Assembly: GCA_031365665.1 (NCBI GenBank) | Contig: JANLYO010000137.1 | Location: 1 to 50,802 of the forward strand | Length of the DNA: 50,802 bases | From: JANYCG01 sp031365665 | GTDB lineage: Bacteria > Pseudomonadota > Gammaproteobacteria > Burkholderiales > Burkholderiaceae_C | Reading direction: 5' to 3' | Shown: one piece after another, positions 41,287-49,516 of the stretch | Position numbering within the stretch: the first letter of the stretch is position 1 | Layout: the number at the start of each line of letters is the position of its first letter | The notes under the pieces: model-generated | What the model was told of the DNA's origin: nothing | The model's database searches: none | Seen by the model: only the letters and a program-made list of their open reading frames with translations | Program-made: the position numbers and the translations under genes

Positions 41287-42003
41287 TTATAAATTGGGTA
41301 GGTTGGCTGCCAAGATGATTTGCGTTGTTTCCCGAAAGTGTTCAGCAAGCAGCCGCGTCGCTTCAGTGCCGTCGCGGGCCATGGCTGCGTCCATCATTTG
41401 CTGGTGTTCGACGATCGTGTTGCGCCTTTCCGGGTGGGTGTGCTGCTCGGCGAGGTTGCGATAGCGCTCTGATTTGTCATACAGGAGGCGGCATATCCGC
41501 AAAAGCCAGGGCGAGCCACAGCCCTGGATCAAGGCCTCATGAAACTGGCGATGTACAAGTGCCCATTCACCATGCAGTTCGGGTGTCGTGGGCGCGGGTG
41601 TTTTCGAAAGGCGGTGGAAGGCACCCAAAAGGCGAGACTCCCATTCCAGCGAGCCAATGCTGATCGCAGCGTTCAGGGCCAGACTTTCAATGTCGATGCG
41701 GGTTTGGGTCAGGTCGAGCAACTCATCGCGCGACACCGGTGCCACACAAAAACCGCGCTGGTCTTCGGATTCGACTAGGCCATCGGTTACCAGGCGGGAC
41801 AAGGCCTCGCGAATGGCGGTGGTGCCAATCTGATACTGATCCGACAGGTTCTGGATGCGCAGCCGCTCGCTCGGGCGCAATTTGCTCGTGAGAATGTCGT
41901 GGCGCAAAAGCTCAAAAGCCTGCGTCGTCAGGCTGCGTGTGCTGGCCGGTCGTACCGATACGGGCGGGGTTGAACGCTTTGGGGGGTTTTCGATTTCCAT
42001 CAT
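41287..42003 (-). CDS. GntR-family (FCD) regulator of the meta-cleavage operon
   Basis: 238 residues. Winged-helix SLTTQAFELLRHDILTSKLRPSERLRIQNLSDQYQIGTTAIREALSRLVTDGLVE (about 24-78) is of the FadR/VanR type, then a helical FCD effector domain with HxxFHEALIQG and HxHxxMxxAM-like metal positions. It is first in the operon with MFS, dioxygenase, hydrolase and hydroxylase genes and most likely represses it. ATG 42003 (or 42000). A dyad in the 82-bp divergent gap may be its operator. Confidence 0.9.
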   Translation of the reverse strand: MMEIENPPKRSTPPVSVRPASTRSLTTQAFELLRHDILTSKLRPSERLRIQNLSDQYQIGTTAIREALSRLVTDGLVESEDQRGFCVAPVSRDELLDLTQTRIDIESLALNAAISIGSLEWESRLLGAFHRLSKTPAPTTPELHGEWALVHRQFHEALIQGCGSPWLLRICRLLYDKSERYRNLAEQHTHPERRNTIVEHQQMMDAAMARDGTEATRLLAEHFRETTQIILAANLPNL

Positions 42004-42009
42004 GTAGAG

Positions 42010-42042
42010 AATTATAGATAAAAATAAGAATTAAATATAATT
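42010..42042. promoter_or_regulatory. Dyad in the GntR/DUF3237 divergent gap
   Basis: AATTATA (42010-42016) is inverted as TATAATT (42036-42042); each half contains TATAAT reading outward. Plausible divergent -10 boxes and/or GntR operator. Confidence 0.4.
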
Positions 42043-42085
42043 TTTGATATCATGGAGTTTTCATAGCCTTTTTACCCCAACTCAT

Positions 42086-42547
42086 ATGACCCTTCAGACT
42101 GTGCATGCCTTTCGTTTAGACGTCGAACTAGCGCCTCCTATTGAAGTGGGGCTGACGCATAGGGGCCTTCGGCGGGTGATCCCGATCATTGGCGGCACTT
42201 TTGAGGGTGCTCGCATCAAGGGGCGCATCCTGCCAGGCGGTGCGGACTGGAACGTCGTGCGACCAGATGGTGTGGTTCATCTGTGGGCGCGCTACACGAT
42301 TCAAACCGACGATGGCGTGAACGTCATGGTGACGAATGAAGGTTTCCAGCAGGGCCCGCCCGACACCATGGAAAAAATTCTGGCCGGCCTTGCTTATGAC
42401 AAAAACCAGTGGTATGCCCGTACCCGCCCCGTGTTTGAAACGGCTGGTGAACGATATGCTTGGCTGAACCGCTCCGTCTTTATAGGTGACCTGTTGCCAC
42501 CCGATCACCCGCTGAAGGTGTCAATCGACATTCACGAAGTGCTTTAA
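42086..42547 (+). CDS. DUF3237-like protein
   Basis: 153 residues. PIEVGLTHRGLRRVIPIIGGTFEGARIKGRILPGGADWNVVRPDG... and YTIQTDDGVNVMVTNEG fit DUF3237, a small beta-barrel family often found with aromatic-degradation genes; its activity is unknown. It diverges from the GntR-led operon and probably shares its regulator. ATG 42086 is used (MTLQTVHAF), after a 40-nt AT-rich leader. The end lies 180 nt before the nitronate monooxygenase. Confidence 0.82.
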   Translation: MTLQTVHAFRLDVELAPPIEVGLTHRGLRRVIPIIGGTFEGARIKGRILPGGADWNVVRPDGVVHLWARYTIQTDDGVNVMVTNEGFQQGPPDTMEKILAGLAYDKNQWYARTRPVFETAGERYAWLNRSVFIGDLLPPDHPLKVSIDIHEVL

Positions 42548-42726
42548 GCGAGCGCAGATTTATTCGGCGCGGCGCAAGCTTTGATCAACCCAAGACAGCC
42601 GTGCGCACTTTGAATCGACTTGCACTCACGTAACTGCGGCGACATGCCTGCGTTTAACGGTTGGCAATAATCACGGGCCTGGCCGCTTTTCGGCGATTTC
42701 TCCAAGCGCTTTTACTCAGGAATTCC

Positions 42727-43692
42727 ATGACCGCTGCAGTCAGCATCACCCGTCCCGCCAACCGAGTTTTAGCCCACACCGGCGCCCAATACCCCATCGT
42801 GCAAGCCCCCATGGGCTGGATTGCGCGCACCCAACTGGCCAGCGCCGTGTCACGTGCGGGGGGCTTGGGCATCATCGAAACATCTTCGGGCGAGACGGAA
42901 AACTGCCAGGTCGAGATCAGAAAGATGGCGGCTCTGGGCTTGCCATTCGGCGTGAATTTGCCGATCCGCTTTCTCAAGGACGATGCGATGCTGAAGTTTG
43001 TCTGCGCCAGCGGGGTGAAGTTTGTGACGACCTCGGCGGGTAGCCCGGCCAAGTTCATCGCGCCCTTGAAAGACGCGGGCATCACCGTTTACCACGCGGT
43101 GCCCACGGTAGACGCCGCGATGAAGTGTGTGGACGCGGGCATTGACGGCCTGGTGGTGGAAGGCGGTGAGGGCGGCGGCTTCAAAAACCCGGAAGAAGTC
43201 TCGACCTTGGTGCTGCTGCAGGCCATCCGGGCCAGGACCGACGTGCCGATGATCGCCGCCGGCGGCATCTGCGACGGGCGTGGCATGGCGGCGGCGTTTG
43301 CGCTGGGCGCCGAGGGCATCCAGATGGGCACGCGGTTTGTGAGCTGTGCCGAGAGCCCCGTGCACATCAACTACAAAAACGCGATTCTGGCGGCCAAAGA
43401 AACCGGCACCTTTGTGTTGAACAAAAAATCCACGCCCTGCATCCGCACGCTGAAATCCAACTTGACCACCGAGATCCACGAGGCGGGGGTGATGTCTTTC
43501 GAGGCGATGAAGGGCATCCGCACCCTGTATTTTGACGGTGACATGGAGGCCGCACCGGCGCTGGCCGGGCAGTCGGCCGGCCTGATCGACTCGATCAAAA
43601 CCGCGCAGCAAATCATCGACGAGACGGTGGCCGGGTTTTTTGAAATCATGGCCCGGCTGGGCGGCATGGGGCAGGCGCGCTCGTTTGGGTGA
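42727..43692 (+). CDS. Nitronate monooxygenase (2-nitropropane dioxygenase family)
   Basis: 321 residues, FMN-dependent TIM barrel. IVQAPMGWIARTQLASAVSRAGGLGIIE at the N-terminus, DGLVVEGGEGGGF, PMIAAGGICDGRGMAAAFALGAEGIQMGTRFV (FMN phosphate site) are all present. It oxidises nitronates or acts as an enoyl reductase-like flavoenzyme. ATG 42727 has AGGAATTCC upstream. Followed by an AT-rich repeat-containing gap. Confidence 0.92.
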   Translation: MTAAVSITRPANRVLAHTGAQYPIVQAPMGWIARTQLASAVSRAGGLGIIETSSGETENCQVEIRKMAALGLPFGVNLPIRFLKDDAMLKFVCASGVKFVTTSAGSPAKFIAPLKDAGITVYHAVPTVDAAMKCVDAGIDGLVVEGGEGGGFKNPEEVSTLVLLQAIRARTDVPMIAAGGICDGRGMAAAFALGAEGIQMGTRFVSCAESPVHINYKNAILAAKETGTFVLNKKSTPCIRTLKSNLTTEIHEAGVMSFEAMKGIRTLYFDGDMEAAPALAGQSAGLIDSIKTAQQIIDETVAGFFEIMARLGGMGQARSFG

Positions 43693-43786
43693 GTGATCCG
43701 ACATGGGCTGCGGATATTGGTCTCTAAAAAAAGACCTCAAAAATACGTTTATTTAATATTTATTACAATTCTTCGATTTTAATTTT

Positions 43787-43834
43787 GGTAAAATTATTAA
43801 TAATTTAATAGCAATAATTTAAACAAATACGTGG
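43787..43834 (-). repeat. Family B AT-rich dispersed repeat, reverse copy
   Basis: On the minus strand: CCACGTATTTGTTTAAATT then TATTGCTATTAAAT at offset 19, like the other copies. The 43693-43886 gap is AT-rich and shows no gene. Confidence 0.65.
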
Positions 43835-43886
43835 CCTCATATCGGATAAATTGGATGTTATATTTTTGAAAATAAATTTTTGAAAA

Positions 43887-44636
43887 TTAATCTGCCCGGC
43901 ACCACCGGCCAGACGCCGGGCACACCTTGGCCGGTGCGCCGTTTTGCCTGAGCTGTGCTTCCTCCAGCAGCCGCCCGTCTGACGGGGCAACATCAAAGGC
44001 GACGTGCAGTGCCCGCGCCACGTCGGCGTTTTCGATGAGCAACTCCCACGTCAGAAATACCTGGGTGCAGTCCTGCTGGGGCGGGAAGTCGGCCACTTCA
44101 AACCCGCTGCTGCCGCGTGCAATCACGGCGTGCGCTTGGCCCGTATCGAAGACCACCACCGTGCCGCGTACGAGGGGGATGCGGTGCCCCGTCGCCGCAA
44201 AATGCAAGTCCAGGCCCTTGTCTTCACTCAAAAAGAGGTTGCAAAAAGCGAAGCCGCCATACTGCGCGCCGTCATGGTGGTAACGCGCGCCACGGCAAGC
44301 CATCAGAGCCACGTCGCTGCTCGCCAACACGTCTTGCAAACCCAGGCTGCGCGTCCAAGCCGCCGCTGCCTGCACACAATGCCGGTAGTCTGGCCAGCGC
44401 AGGCGCGCACGGGGTAGCGGCAAGGCTTCCACATCGCCGGGTTCCGAGCCCAGGTGTTGAATGTCACTTTCCCAATCTGCCACCAGCCGGGCGGGCGGCT
44501 GGGGTACCGCGACCGTGCCTGACAACACAACATCGCTTACGCGGCGGCTGCGAAGGGTCTCGCCCTGTCCATCACGGCCACCACGCCAGTAATACGCAAC
44601 GGGGCTGCTTTCAATGCAAGGTTCAGCTCGCTTCAT
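43887..44636 (-). CDS. 2OG-Fe(II) oxygenase-like protein
   Basis: 249 residues. ARYHHDGAQYGG (H121, D122) and GQAHAVIARG (H169) give the HxD...H iron triad pattern, with a double-stranded beta-helix layout in between. It may hydroxylate an unknown substrate with 2-oxoglutarate. ATG 44636; 13 nt downstream of the MBL gene on the same strand, so they are likely co-expressed. Function tentative. Confidence 0.7.
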   Translation of the reverse strand: MKRAEPCIESSPVAYYWRGGRDGQGETLRSRRVSDVVLSGTVAVPQPPARLVADWESDIQHLGSEPGDVEALPLPRARLRWPDYRHCVQAAAAWTRSLGLQDVLASSDVALMACRGARYHHDGAQYGGFAFCNLFLSEDKGLDLHFAATGHRIPLVRGTVVVFDTGQAHAVIARGSSGFEVADFPPQQDCTQVFLTWELLIENADVARALHVAFDVAPSDGRLLEEAQLRQNGAPAKVCPASGRWCRAD

Positions 44637-44649
44637 TCCAGAAATGGAA

Positions 44650-45477
44650 TCACTTCACAGAACCCGGCCAGGCCGGTAGCTTGCCCACATCCCGCGCGTC
44701 GTGCTGGATGATCACCGTGGCCTTCAGGTTGGCGGCGGTTGTCCTGAAGCGGTCCAGCGAGGCCAGCGTGTCACCCCGGTGGAAGTTGAAGCCGGGCACG
44801 CCGTTGTGGGCATAGTTCTCCTGGAAGTGCGTGAGGTCGCCAGAGATCAGCACCGGGCCCATGCCTTTGAGCTGCACCAACAGGCTGTGATGCCCGGGCG
44901 TGTGGCCGGGGGTGTTGATGACGACGACCGAGCCGTCGCCAAACACATCCTTGTCACCCGGCAGCGCTTCGAGCTTGCCGGCGCCGCTGATCCAGTGGGC
45001 GAACGGCGCCACGTTGGCGCCGACGTTGGGCTTAGGCGCGGTGATGCCGTCCCAGTCGCCCTTGCCGATCAGTATGGTGGCACCGGGGAATGACGCCAAC
45101 TGGCCGGTATGGTCGGCATGGTAGTGGCTGATGCCCACGTATTTGATCTGTTCGGGTTTGACGTTGATCTGTGCTAGCTGGTCCACGATGCTTAACCGGG
45201 GCGCCGGCGCCCCGGCGGTCAAAGCGTGACCGGTGTCCCACAACATGTAGTCGTCGCCCCGTTTGATGAGGTAACAACTGAAGGTGAACATCACCCGGTT
45301 GTCGGTGAAGGCCCAGGTGTCGTTGAAGCGGGCGACGAGGTTAAGCACGGGTGTGCCGCAGTCGAGGCGGGCTAGCGTCAGTTCGGGCGCTGGCGGTGTG
45401 GTTTGGGCGGCTGAGGGCACGGCGGTGAAGGCGGCTGCGCAAATCAGGGCGATGGTGAGGGGGTGGTTTGAACGCAT
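44650..45477 (-). CDS. Secreted MBL-fold hydrolase, AHL-lactonase-like
   Basis: 275 residues. A signal peptide (MRSNHPLTIALICAAAFTAVPSAAQ) leads into a metallo-beta-lactamase fold. Zinc ligands: H118-x-H120-x-DH (HYHADH), H192 (PGHTPGHH), D214 (SGDLTHF) and H259 (QHD). The N-acyl-homoserine-lactone hydrolase family (COG0491-type) is the nearest fit; lactone or other ester substrates are possible. ATG 45477 has AGGAGA 6 nt upstream. A 9-bp inverted repeat lies 85 nt upstream. Confidence 0.85.
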   Translation of the reverse strand: MRSNHPLTIALICAAAFTAVPSAAQTTPPAPELTLARLDCGTPVLNLVARFNDTWAFTDNRVMFTFSCYLIKRGDDYMLWDTGHALTAGAPAPRLSIVDQLAQINVKPEQIKYVGISHYHADHTGQLASFPGATILIGKGDWDGITAPKPNVGANVAPFAHWISGAGKLEALPGDKDVFGDGSVVVINTPGHTPGHHSLLVQLKGMGPVLISGDLTHFQENYAHNGVPGFNFHRGDTLASLDRFRTTAANLKATVIIQHDARDVGKLPAWPGSVK

Positions 45478-45559
45478 GGGTGTCTCCTTTTGTTTGGGCC
45501 AGAACCTATGGCCGACTATGTCACTGGACGATGAAAACATCAATTGGTTCCGTGGTTTG

Positions 45560-45595
45560 GGTAACGGACAGTCTTTAACGCGGCTTTCCGTTACC
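45560..45595. promoter_or_regulatory. Inverted repeat upstream of the MBL gene
   Basis: GGTAACGGA (45560-45568) is perfectly inverted as TCCGTTACC (45587-45595) with an 18-nt spacer. It lies between the vapC stop and the MBL start; operator or terminator. Confidence 0.45.
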
Positions 45596-45644
45596 TCTGT
45601 GGGTTTCTTGCGCCATGGCTCAATGTCCAAAGGCCTGGACTCAT

Positions 45645-46067
45645 TCACTCCACCCAATTTTCGACCTGCAACCCCGGCACGCGGGCGAATTCACGGGCGT
45701 TGTTGGTGACCAGCGTCCAGCCTTCAGCGAGCGCATGGGCGGCTAACCATAAGTCGTTGTTGCCAATCGGCTGGCCCAGTTGTTGCAGCGTGGCACGGAT
45801 GTGGCCATAGTGCTCTGCGGCTGCCATGGGCAAAGCGCGGGGCGGAATCATCTGGACCAATTCGTCAATGGTTGCCAGGGCACGTGACCGGGACTGGCTT
45901 TTTTCTGCCCCAAACCGCAACTCACCCACGGTGATGGTGGACATGGCCAATTCCTGAATGGCGTGTTGCTCGAAACGATGGCGCACCGCCAGTGGCCGCC
46001 CTTTGGCGATGTAGATGCAGATGTTCGTGTCCAGCAAGTAACGGATCAGCGCGTTGGCCATGCTCAC
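45645..46067 (-). CDS. vapC: VapC-type PIN-domain toxin
   Basis: 140 residues. PIN acidic residues are D13 (LLDTN), E49 (VGELRFGAEKS) and D105 (IGNNDLW), followed by TLVTNNAREF. It cleaves RNA (often tRNA or rRNA) when free of antitoxin. The start is GTG at 46067, overlapping the antitoxin stop as GTGA; an ATG at 46061 is the alternative. Downstream of vapB in one operon. Confidence 0.92.
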   Translation of the reverse strand: MSMANALIRYLLDTNICIYIAKGRPLAVRHRFEQHAIQELAMSTITVGELRFGAEKSQSRSRALATIDELVQMIPPRALPMAAAEHYGHIRATLQQLGQPIGNNDLWLAAHALAEGWTLVTNNAREFARVPGLQVENWVE

Positions 46068-46294
46068 AAGGCTTCGCGCTCTTGGGGCAGCGTATCTTGC
46101 CGGCCTTCGGCCATGAAGTCAGCCGGCAAACGGGTCAGTAAGTCAAAAATGCCAGCCGCATTGGTGGGAATTTGGCGCAGCACAATGTCATTGCCTTGGC
46201 GAAATATCTCGACCTGATCCACGTCAAACCGAAACTCCTTGGGCAAACGCACGGCCTGGCTATTGCCAGACTGGAAAACGCGGGCGTATGTCAT
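46064..46294 (-). CDS. vapB: VapB-type antitoxin
   Basis: 76 residues. N-terminal AbrB/MazE-like swapped-hairpin DNA-binding part: MTYARVFQSGNSQAVRLPKEFRFDVDQVEIFRQGNDIVLR. The C-terminal tail (RLPADFMAEGRQ) would occupy the toxin active site. ATG 46294 has AAGGAG 6 nt upstream. A palindromic site with TATA-like box lies upstream. Overlaps vapC by 4 nt. Confidence 0.92.
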   Translation of the reverse strand: MTYARVFQSGNSQAVRLPKEFRFDVDQVEIFRQGNDIVLRQIPTNAAGIFDLLTRLPADFMAEGRQDTLPQEREAL

Positions 46295-46311
46295 GTGGGC
46301 TCCTTGTGAGT

Positions 46312-46332
46312 GTATAAACATATAGTATATAC
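46312..46332. promoter_or_regulatory. VapBC operator-promoter
   Basis: GTATA...TATAC inverted repeat across a 21-bp AT-rich site with TATAGTATAT in the middle, 18 nt before the vapB ATG. Typical of TA autoregulation sites. Confidence 0.55.
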
Positions 46333-46421
46333 ATTGCCTTGAAATGAAGTCTGTTACCCGAAACTTACCCCTCACCACAGAACAGAAAATTTACACTCTT
46401 GCGCCAATCTCGTGCAGCGCA

Positions 46422-46550
46422 TGAATATTTGTTAACTTCCATATTAACAATTTGGGCGTTTGCTCTCAATTTTGAGTTTCTGAAAAAAAATCAGCATTCA
46501 GGCCACGCTAAATATCATTAATTAGCTATATGATTTATGGCAATTGTCTG
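46422..46550 (+). repeat. Family B AT-rich dispersed repeat with GTTAAC dyad
   Basis: TTTGTTAAC-N6-ATTAACAAT, GGGCGTTTGCTCT, CAGGCCACGCTAAAT and TTAGCTATATG. It matches the copy at 28333-28460 over about 120 bp. It fills most of the 46333-46616 gap; the rest shows no gene. Confidence 0.75.
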
Positions 46551-46616
46551 CCAATGTTGACTCTCCTCCACACGAGTTGAGCCCGTCAAGCCCATTCCGC
46601 CGAATGAATCAGCCGC

Positions 46617-47522
46617 TTAGGCCGTCAACTGCGCCCCAGGCCTGAGCCACTGCGCCAGGCGCTCGGCCATGGGGGTCAGGGGCACGCTGGCGCGGGCGAT
46701 CAGCACGATGTCGGGGGCGAGCAGTTTTTCAGCCACAGGGATCACGTCAATCGCCGCCTTGAACATGGGCGCGTCCGTCCATTGGCGCGGCAGCAGCACC
46801 AACGCGTCGGTGGTGGACAACAGGCTTAAGAGGCCCAGGGTGGATTCCATGCGCATCCAGGTCAGCGGCGGCGCAAGGCCGTAGGTTTTGAACAACTCGT
46901 CGTATTCTTCTTCCTCGCGCTCGCGCAGGCCGGTGAGCAGCCAGTCGGCCTCGGTCAGATGCTTCAGGCTGTCAGCGCCCTGCAGCGGGTGCCCGCGCCG
47001 CCCGACCACCACGCGTTCATTGGCAAACAGCAGTTCCACACGCAGGCTGCTATCCACCCGCTCGGGGCGCGGTCCAATGAAAAAGTCCAGCTGGCCTGAC
47101 AGCAAGCGCGCCTCTGTGGTCGGGTAGACGCCCTCGATCACCCGCAAACGACCCTGCGGGTAGTGGCGGCGAAACGCGCGCGCGCCGTCGGGCAGCAATG
47201 CAATCATGGCGGCGGTGGACAGGGCAATGGCTACGCTGCCCTGGCTGGCCCCGGCCAGTTGGGCCACTTCCTCGACGGCACGGCGAATCTCCTCGGTGGC
47301 GCTTTGGGCGCGCTGCAAAAAGCGCTGGCCAATCTCCGTCAACACCACGCCGCGCGTGTGCCGCTCAACCAGCGAGGCGTTGAGTTCACGCTCCAGCTCG
47401 CGCAGGCTGCGGGTCAGGGCGGGCTGTGCCAAACCCAGCGCCCGCGCCGCGCCGCGCAAGCTGCCGTGTTGGGCGATGGCAACAAAGTCGCGCAACTGGT
47501 GGAGTTTGAGGCGCGCGGTCAC
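46617..47522 (-). CDS. LysR-family transcriptional regulator
   Basis: 301 residues. LKLHQLRDFVAIAQHGSLRGAARALGLAQPALTRSLRELERELNASLVERHTRGVVLTEIGQRFL is a full LTTR winged helix. The GTG at 47522 is chosen because it gives the usual MTARLKLHQLRDF start; a GTG at 47591 is the alternative, neither with a strong SD. It diverges from the monooxygenase operon and probably regulates it. TTTGT-N4-ACAAA in between may be the site. Similar to BenM/GstR-type regulators. Confidence 0.9.
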   Translation of the reverse strand: MTARLKLHQLRDFVAIAQHGSLRGAARALGLAQPALTRSLRELERELNASLVERHTRGVVLTEIGQRFLQRAQSATEEIRRAVEEVAQLAGASQGSVAIALSTAAMIALLPDGARAFRRHYPQGRLRVIEGVYPTTEARLLSGQLDFFIGPRPERVDSSLRVELLFANERVVVGRRGHPLQGADSLKHLTEADWLLTGLREREEEEYDELFKTYGLAPPLTWMRMESTLGLLSLLSTTDALVLLPRQWTDAPMFKAAIDVIPVAEKLLAPDIVLIARASVPLTPMAERLAQWLRPGAQLTA

Positions 47523-47683
47523 GGCGGGGTGGCCAGCTCGCGCGCCACTGCTTTGGCGGGCGGCTTGCCGTTGTCCGCGACATGAGGACACGGCACGCGG
47601 TGGGGCTTGGCAGGCTTTGATTCGGTTTTGTACGGCATGGAAAGTGACAACAAACAGGCATCAATAGAATCATTTTGCCATCT

Positions 47684-47697
47684 TTTGTTAGCACAAA
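47684..47697. promoter_or_regulatory. LysR-type binding site
   Basis: TTTGTTAGCACAAA is a perfect interrupted dyad with the T-N11-A pattern. It sits 48 nt before the monooxygenase GTG in the divergent gap. Confidence 0.5.
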
Positions 47698-47744
47698 TTT
47701 ACTTTTACCATGCGCCTCGATGCACCTCAACGTCTACCTAAACT

Positions 47745-49457
47745 GTGCCGCAACCCAGCGCCGAAACCTCTGAACTGCATACCGACGTGGCCATCGTCGG
47801 CGCGGGCCCCAGCGGGCTGATGCTGGCGATCGAACTGGGCGTGCGCGGCATCGCCTGCGTCTTGCTGGAGGCGAACCTGAACCCGCCCACGGCCCCCAAA
47901 GCGAACGCCACCTCGGCGCGCACCATGGAGCACTACCGCCGTCGGGGGTTTGCGCATTTGGTGCGGGTAGCGGGCCTGGCGCCTGACCACCCGCAAGACG
48001 TGTTGTACTGCACACGGCTCGGTGGGCGCGAGATCGCCCGCTTCAAGATTCCATCACGCGCGCAGGCGGCCAGCCGCTCTGATTTTGGCGACTATGGCGA
48101 AGCCGCCTGGCCCACGCCGGAGTTGCCGCATCGGGCGCAGCAGATGTATATTGAGCCGATTTTGCGCGATCAAGTCGCCAAACTCCCCAGTGTGGACGCG
48201 CGTTACGGCTGGCGGGTGGAGGTCGTGTCTGACGCGGGCGAGGCCGCCACATTGGAAGCCACCCAAACCGCCAGCGGGCAGCAATTGCGGGTGCGGGCGC
48301 GATACATCGTTGGTTGTGATGCCGCCAAAAGCCTCGTGCGCGCGGCCATGGGCGTAGGTTACGCGGGTGCCAGCGACGAGCAACGCGAATTTTTTGGCGG
48401 CCAGATGTTGTCCATCCACTTCCGTGCCAAAGACCTGTACGCACGCCTATCTGGGGGCGCGCTCAAGCGGCCCGCCTGGCAAAGCTGGGTCATGAACCGC
48501 GAAATGCGCGGCATTCTGGTGGCCATCAACGGTGTGGACGAGTTCGGCATGGGCATACAGCTCAGACCTGGCCAAAAGGCGGACAGTGTGGACATCGCCC
48601 ACGTCTTCAAAACGCTGACGGGCCTGGCGGGCGAACCGGTCCGCTACGAACTGCTGAACCTGGGCACTTGGCTGGCCGGCTACATGCTGGTGGCCGAGCG
48701 GTTCAAAAAGGGGCGGCTGCTGATTGCAGGCGACGCCGCCCACTTGTTCACGCCCACGGCCGGCATGGGTTACAACACCAGTGTGGATGACGCCGTCAAC
48801 CTCGGCTGGAAACTCGCCGCCGTGTGCCAAGGCTGGGCGCCCGAGCGGCTCCTGGATACGTATTTTGAGGAGCGCCACCCCATCGCGCAACGCAACACCC
48901 GCTTTGCCAAAACCATGGCCGACAGCATCGGGCGGGTCGCAATTCCAGAGGACGTTGAGGCTGAAGGCGCCAAGGGCGATGCCGCACGCACCACCCTGGG
49001 CGAGGCATTGCTCCAGCATGTGAACAGTGAATACAACATCCCCGGCCTGCAACTGGGCCTGCTCTACCAGAGCGCCATTGTGGCGGCCGAGTCGACCCCG
49101 CCACCACCCAACGCGCCCAACCGCTACGTGCCCAGCGGCTACCCCGGTGCCCGGGCGCCGCATGTCGCCACGGCGGATGGCGGTTCGATTTTGGACAAAT
49201 TTGGACGGGACTTCACGCTGCTGTGCCTCGGAAGCACTTTCAGCCCGGCCGACTGGCAGGCGGCAGCAGCTCAACTTGACATGCCCTTGCACGTTTTGGC
49301 CAACGCCGATCCGCGGGCGCGCGCTTTGTATGGCGCAGACTTGATCTTGATCCGCCCAGACCACCATATTGCCTGGCGCGGCGACGCTTCGGCCAAGCCC
49401 CTCAAGCTGCTCGCCGCTGCCATTTGCAAAGTGGCTGCAAAAGACCGGGCGGCTTGA
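47745..49457 (+). CDS. FAD-dependent aromatic hydroxylase (PF01494-type)
   Basis: 570 residues, full-length flavin hydroxylase. Dinucleotide fold VAIVGAGPSGLMLAIELGVRG, DG motif IVGCDAAKSLVRAAMG (Gly replaced by Ala) and GD motif LIAGDAAHLFTPTAGMGYN. It starts at GTG 47745. It resembles the hydroxylase at 1102-2787, sharing the PE-PHR--Q-YIEPIL block, and carries a Bug receptor next to it. Substrate unknown. Confidence 0.88.
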   Translation: MPQPSAETSELHTDVAIVGAGPSGLMLAIELGVRGIACVLLEANLNPPTAPKANATSARTMEHYRRRGFAHLVRVAGLAPDHPQDVLYCTRLGGREIARFKIPSRAQAASRSDFGDYGEAAWPTPELPHRAQQMYIEPILRDQVAKLPSVDARYGWRVEVVSDAGEAATLEATQTASGQQLRVRARYIVGCDAAKSLVRAAMGVGYAGASDEQREFFGGQMLSIHFRAKDLYARLSGGALKRPAWQSWVMNREMRGILVAINGVDEFGMGIQLRPGQKADSVDIAHVFKTLTGLAGEPVRYELLNLGTWLAGYMLVAERFKKGRLLIAGDAAHLFTPTAGMGYNTSVDDAVNLGWKLAAVCQGWAPERLLDTYFEERHPIAQRNTRFAKTMADSIGRVAIPEDVEAEGAKGDAARTTLGEALLQHVNSEYNIPGLQLGLLYQSAIVAAESTPPPPNAPNRYVPSGYPGARAPHVATADGGSILDKFGRDFTLLCLGSTFSPADWQAAAAQLDMPLHVLANADPRARALYGADLILIRPDHHIAWRGDASAKPLKLLAAAICKVAAKDRAA

Positions 49458-49516
49458 CAGCCGCCGCGCCAAGCCTGACACCGCTTACAAAAACACTCAA
49501 CCTGAAGGAGACCTTG

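Noticed and set aside
44650..45477. Quorum-sensing locus around the lactonase-like enzyme
   Set aside because: No LuxI or LuxR gene and no lux-box pattern was seen nearby.
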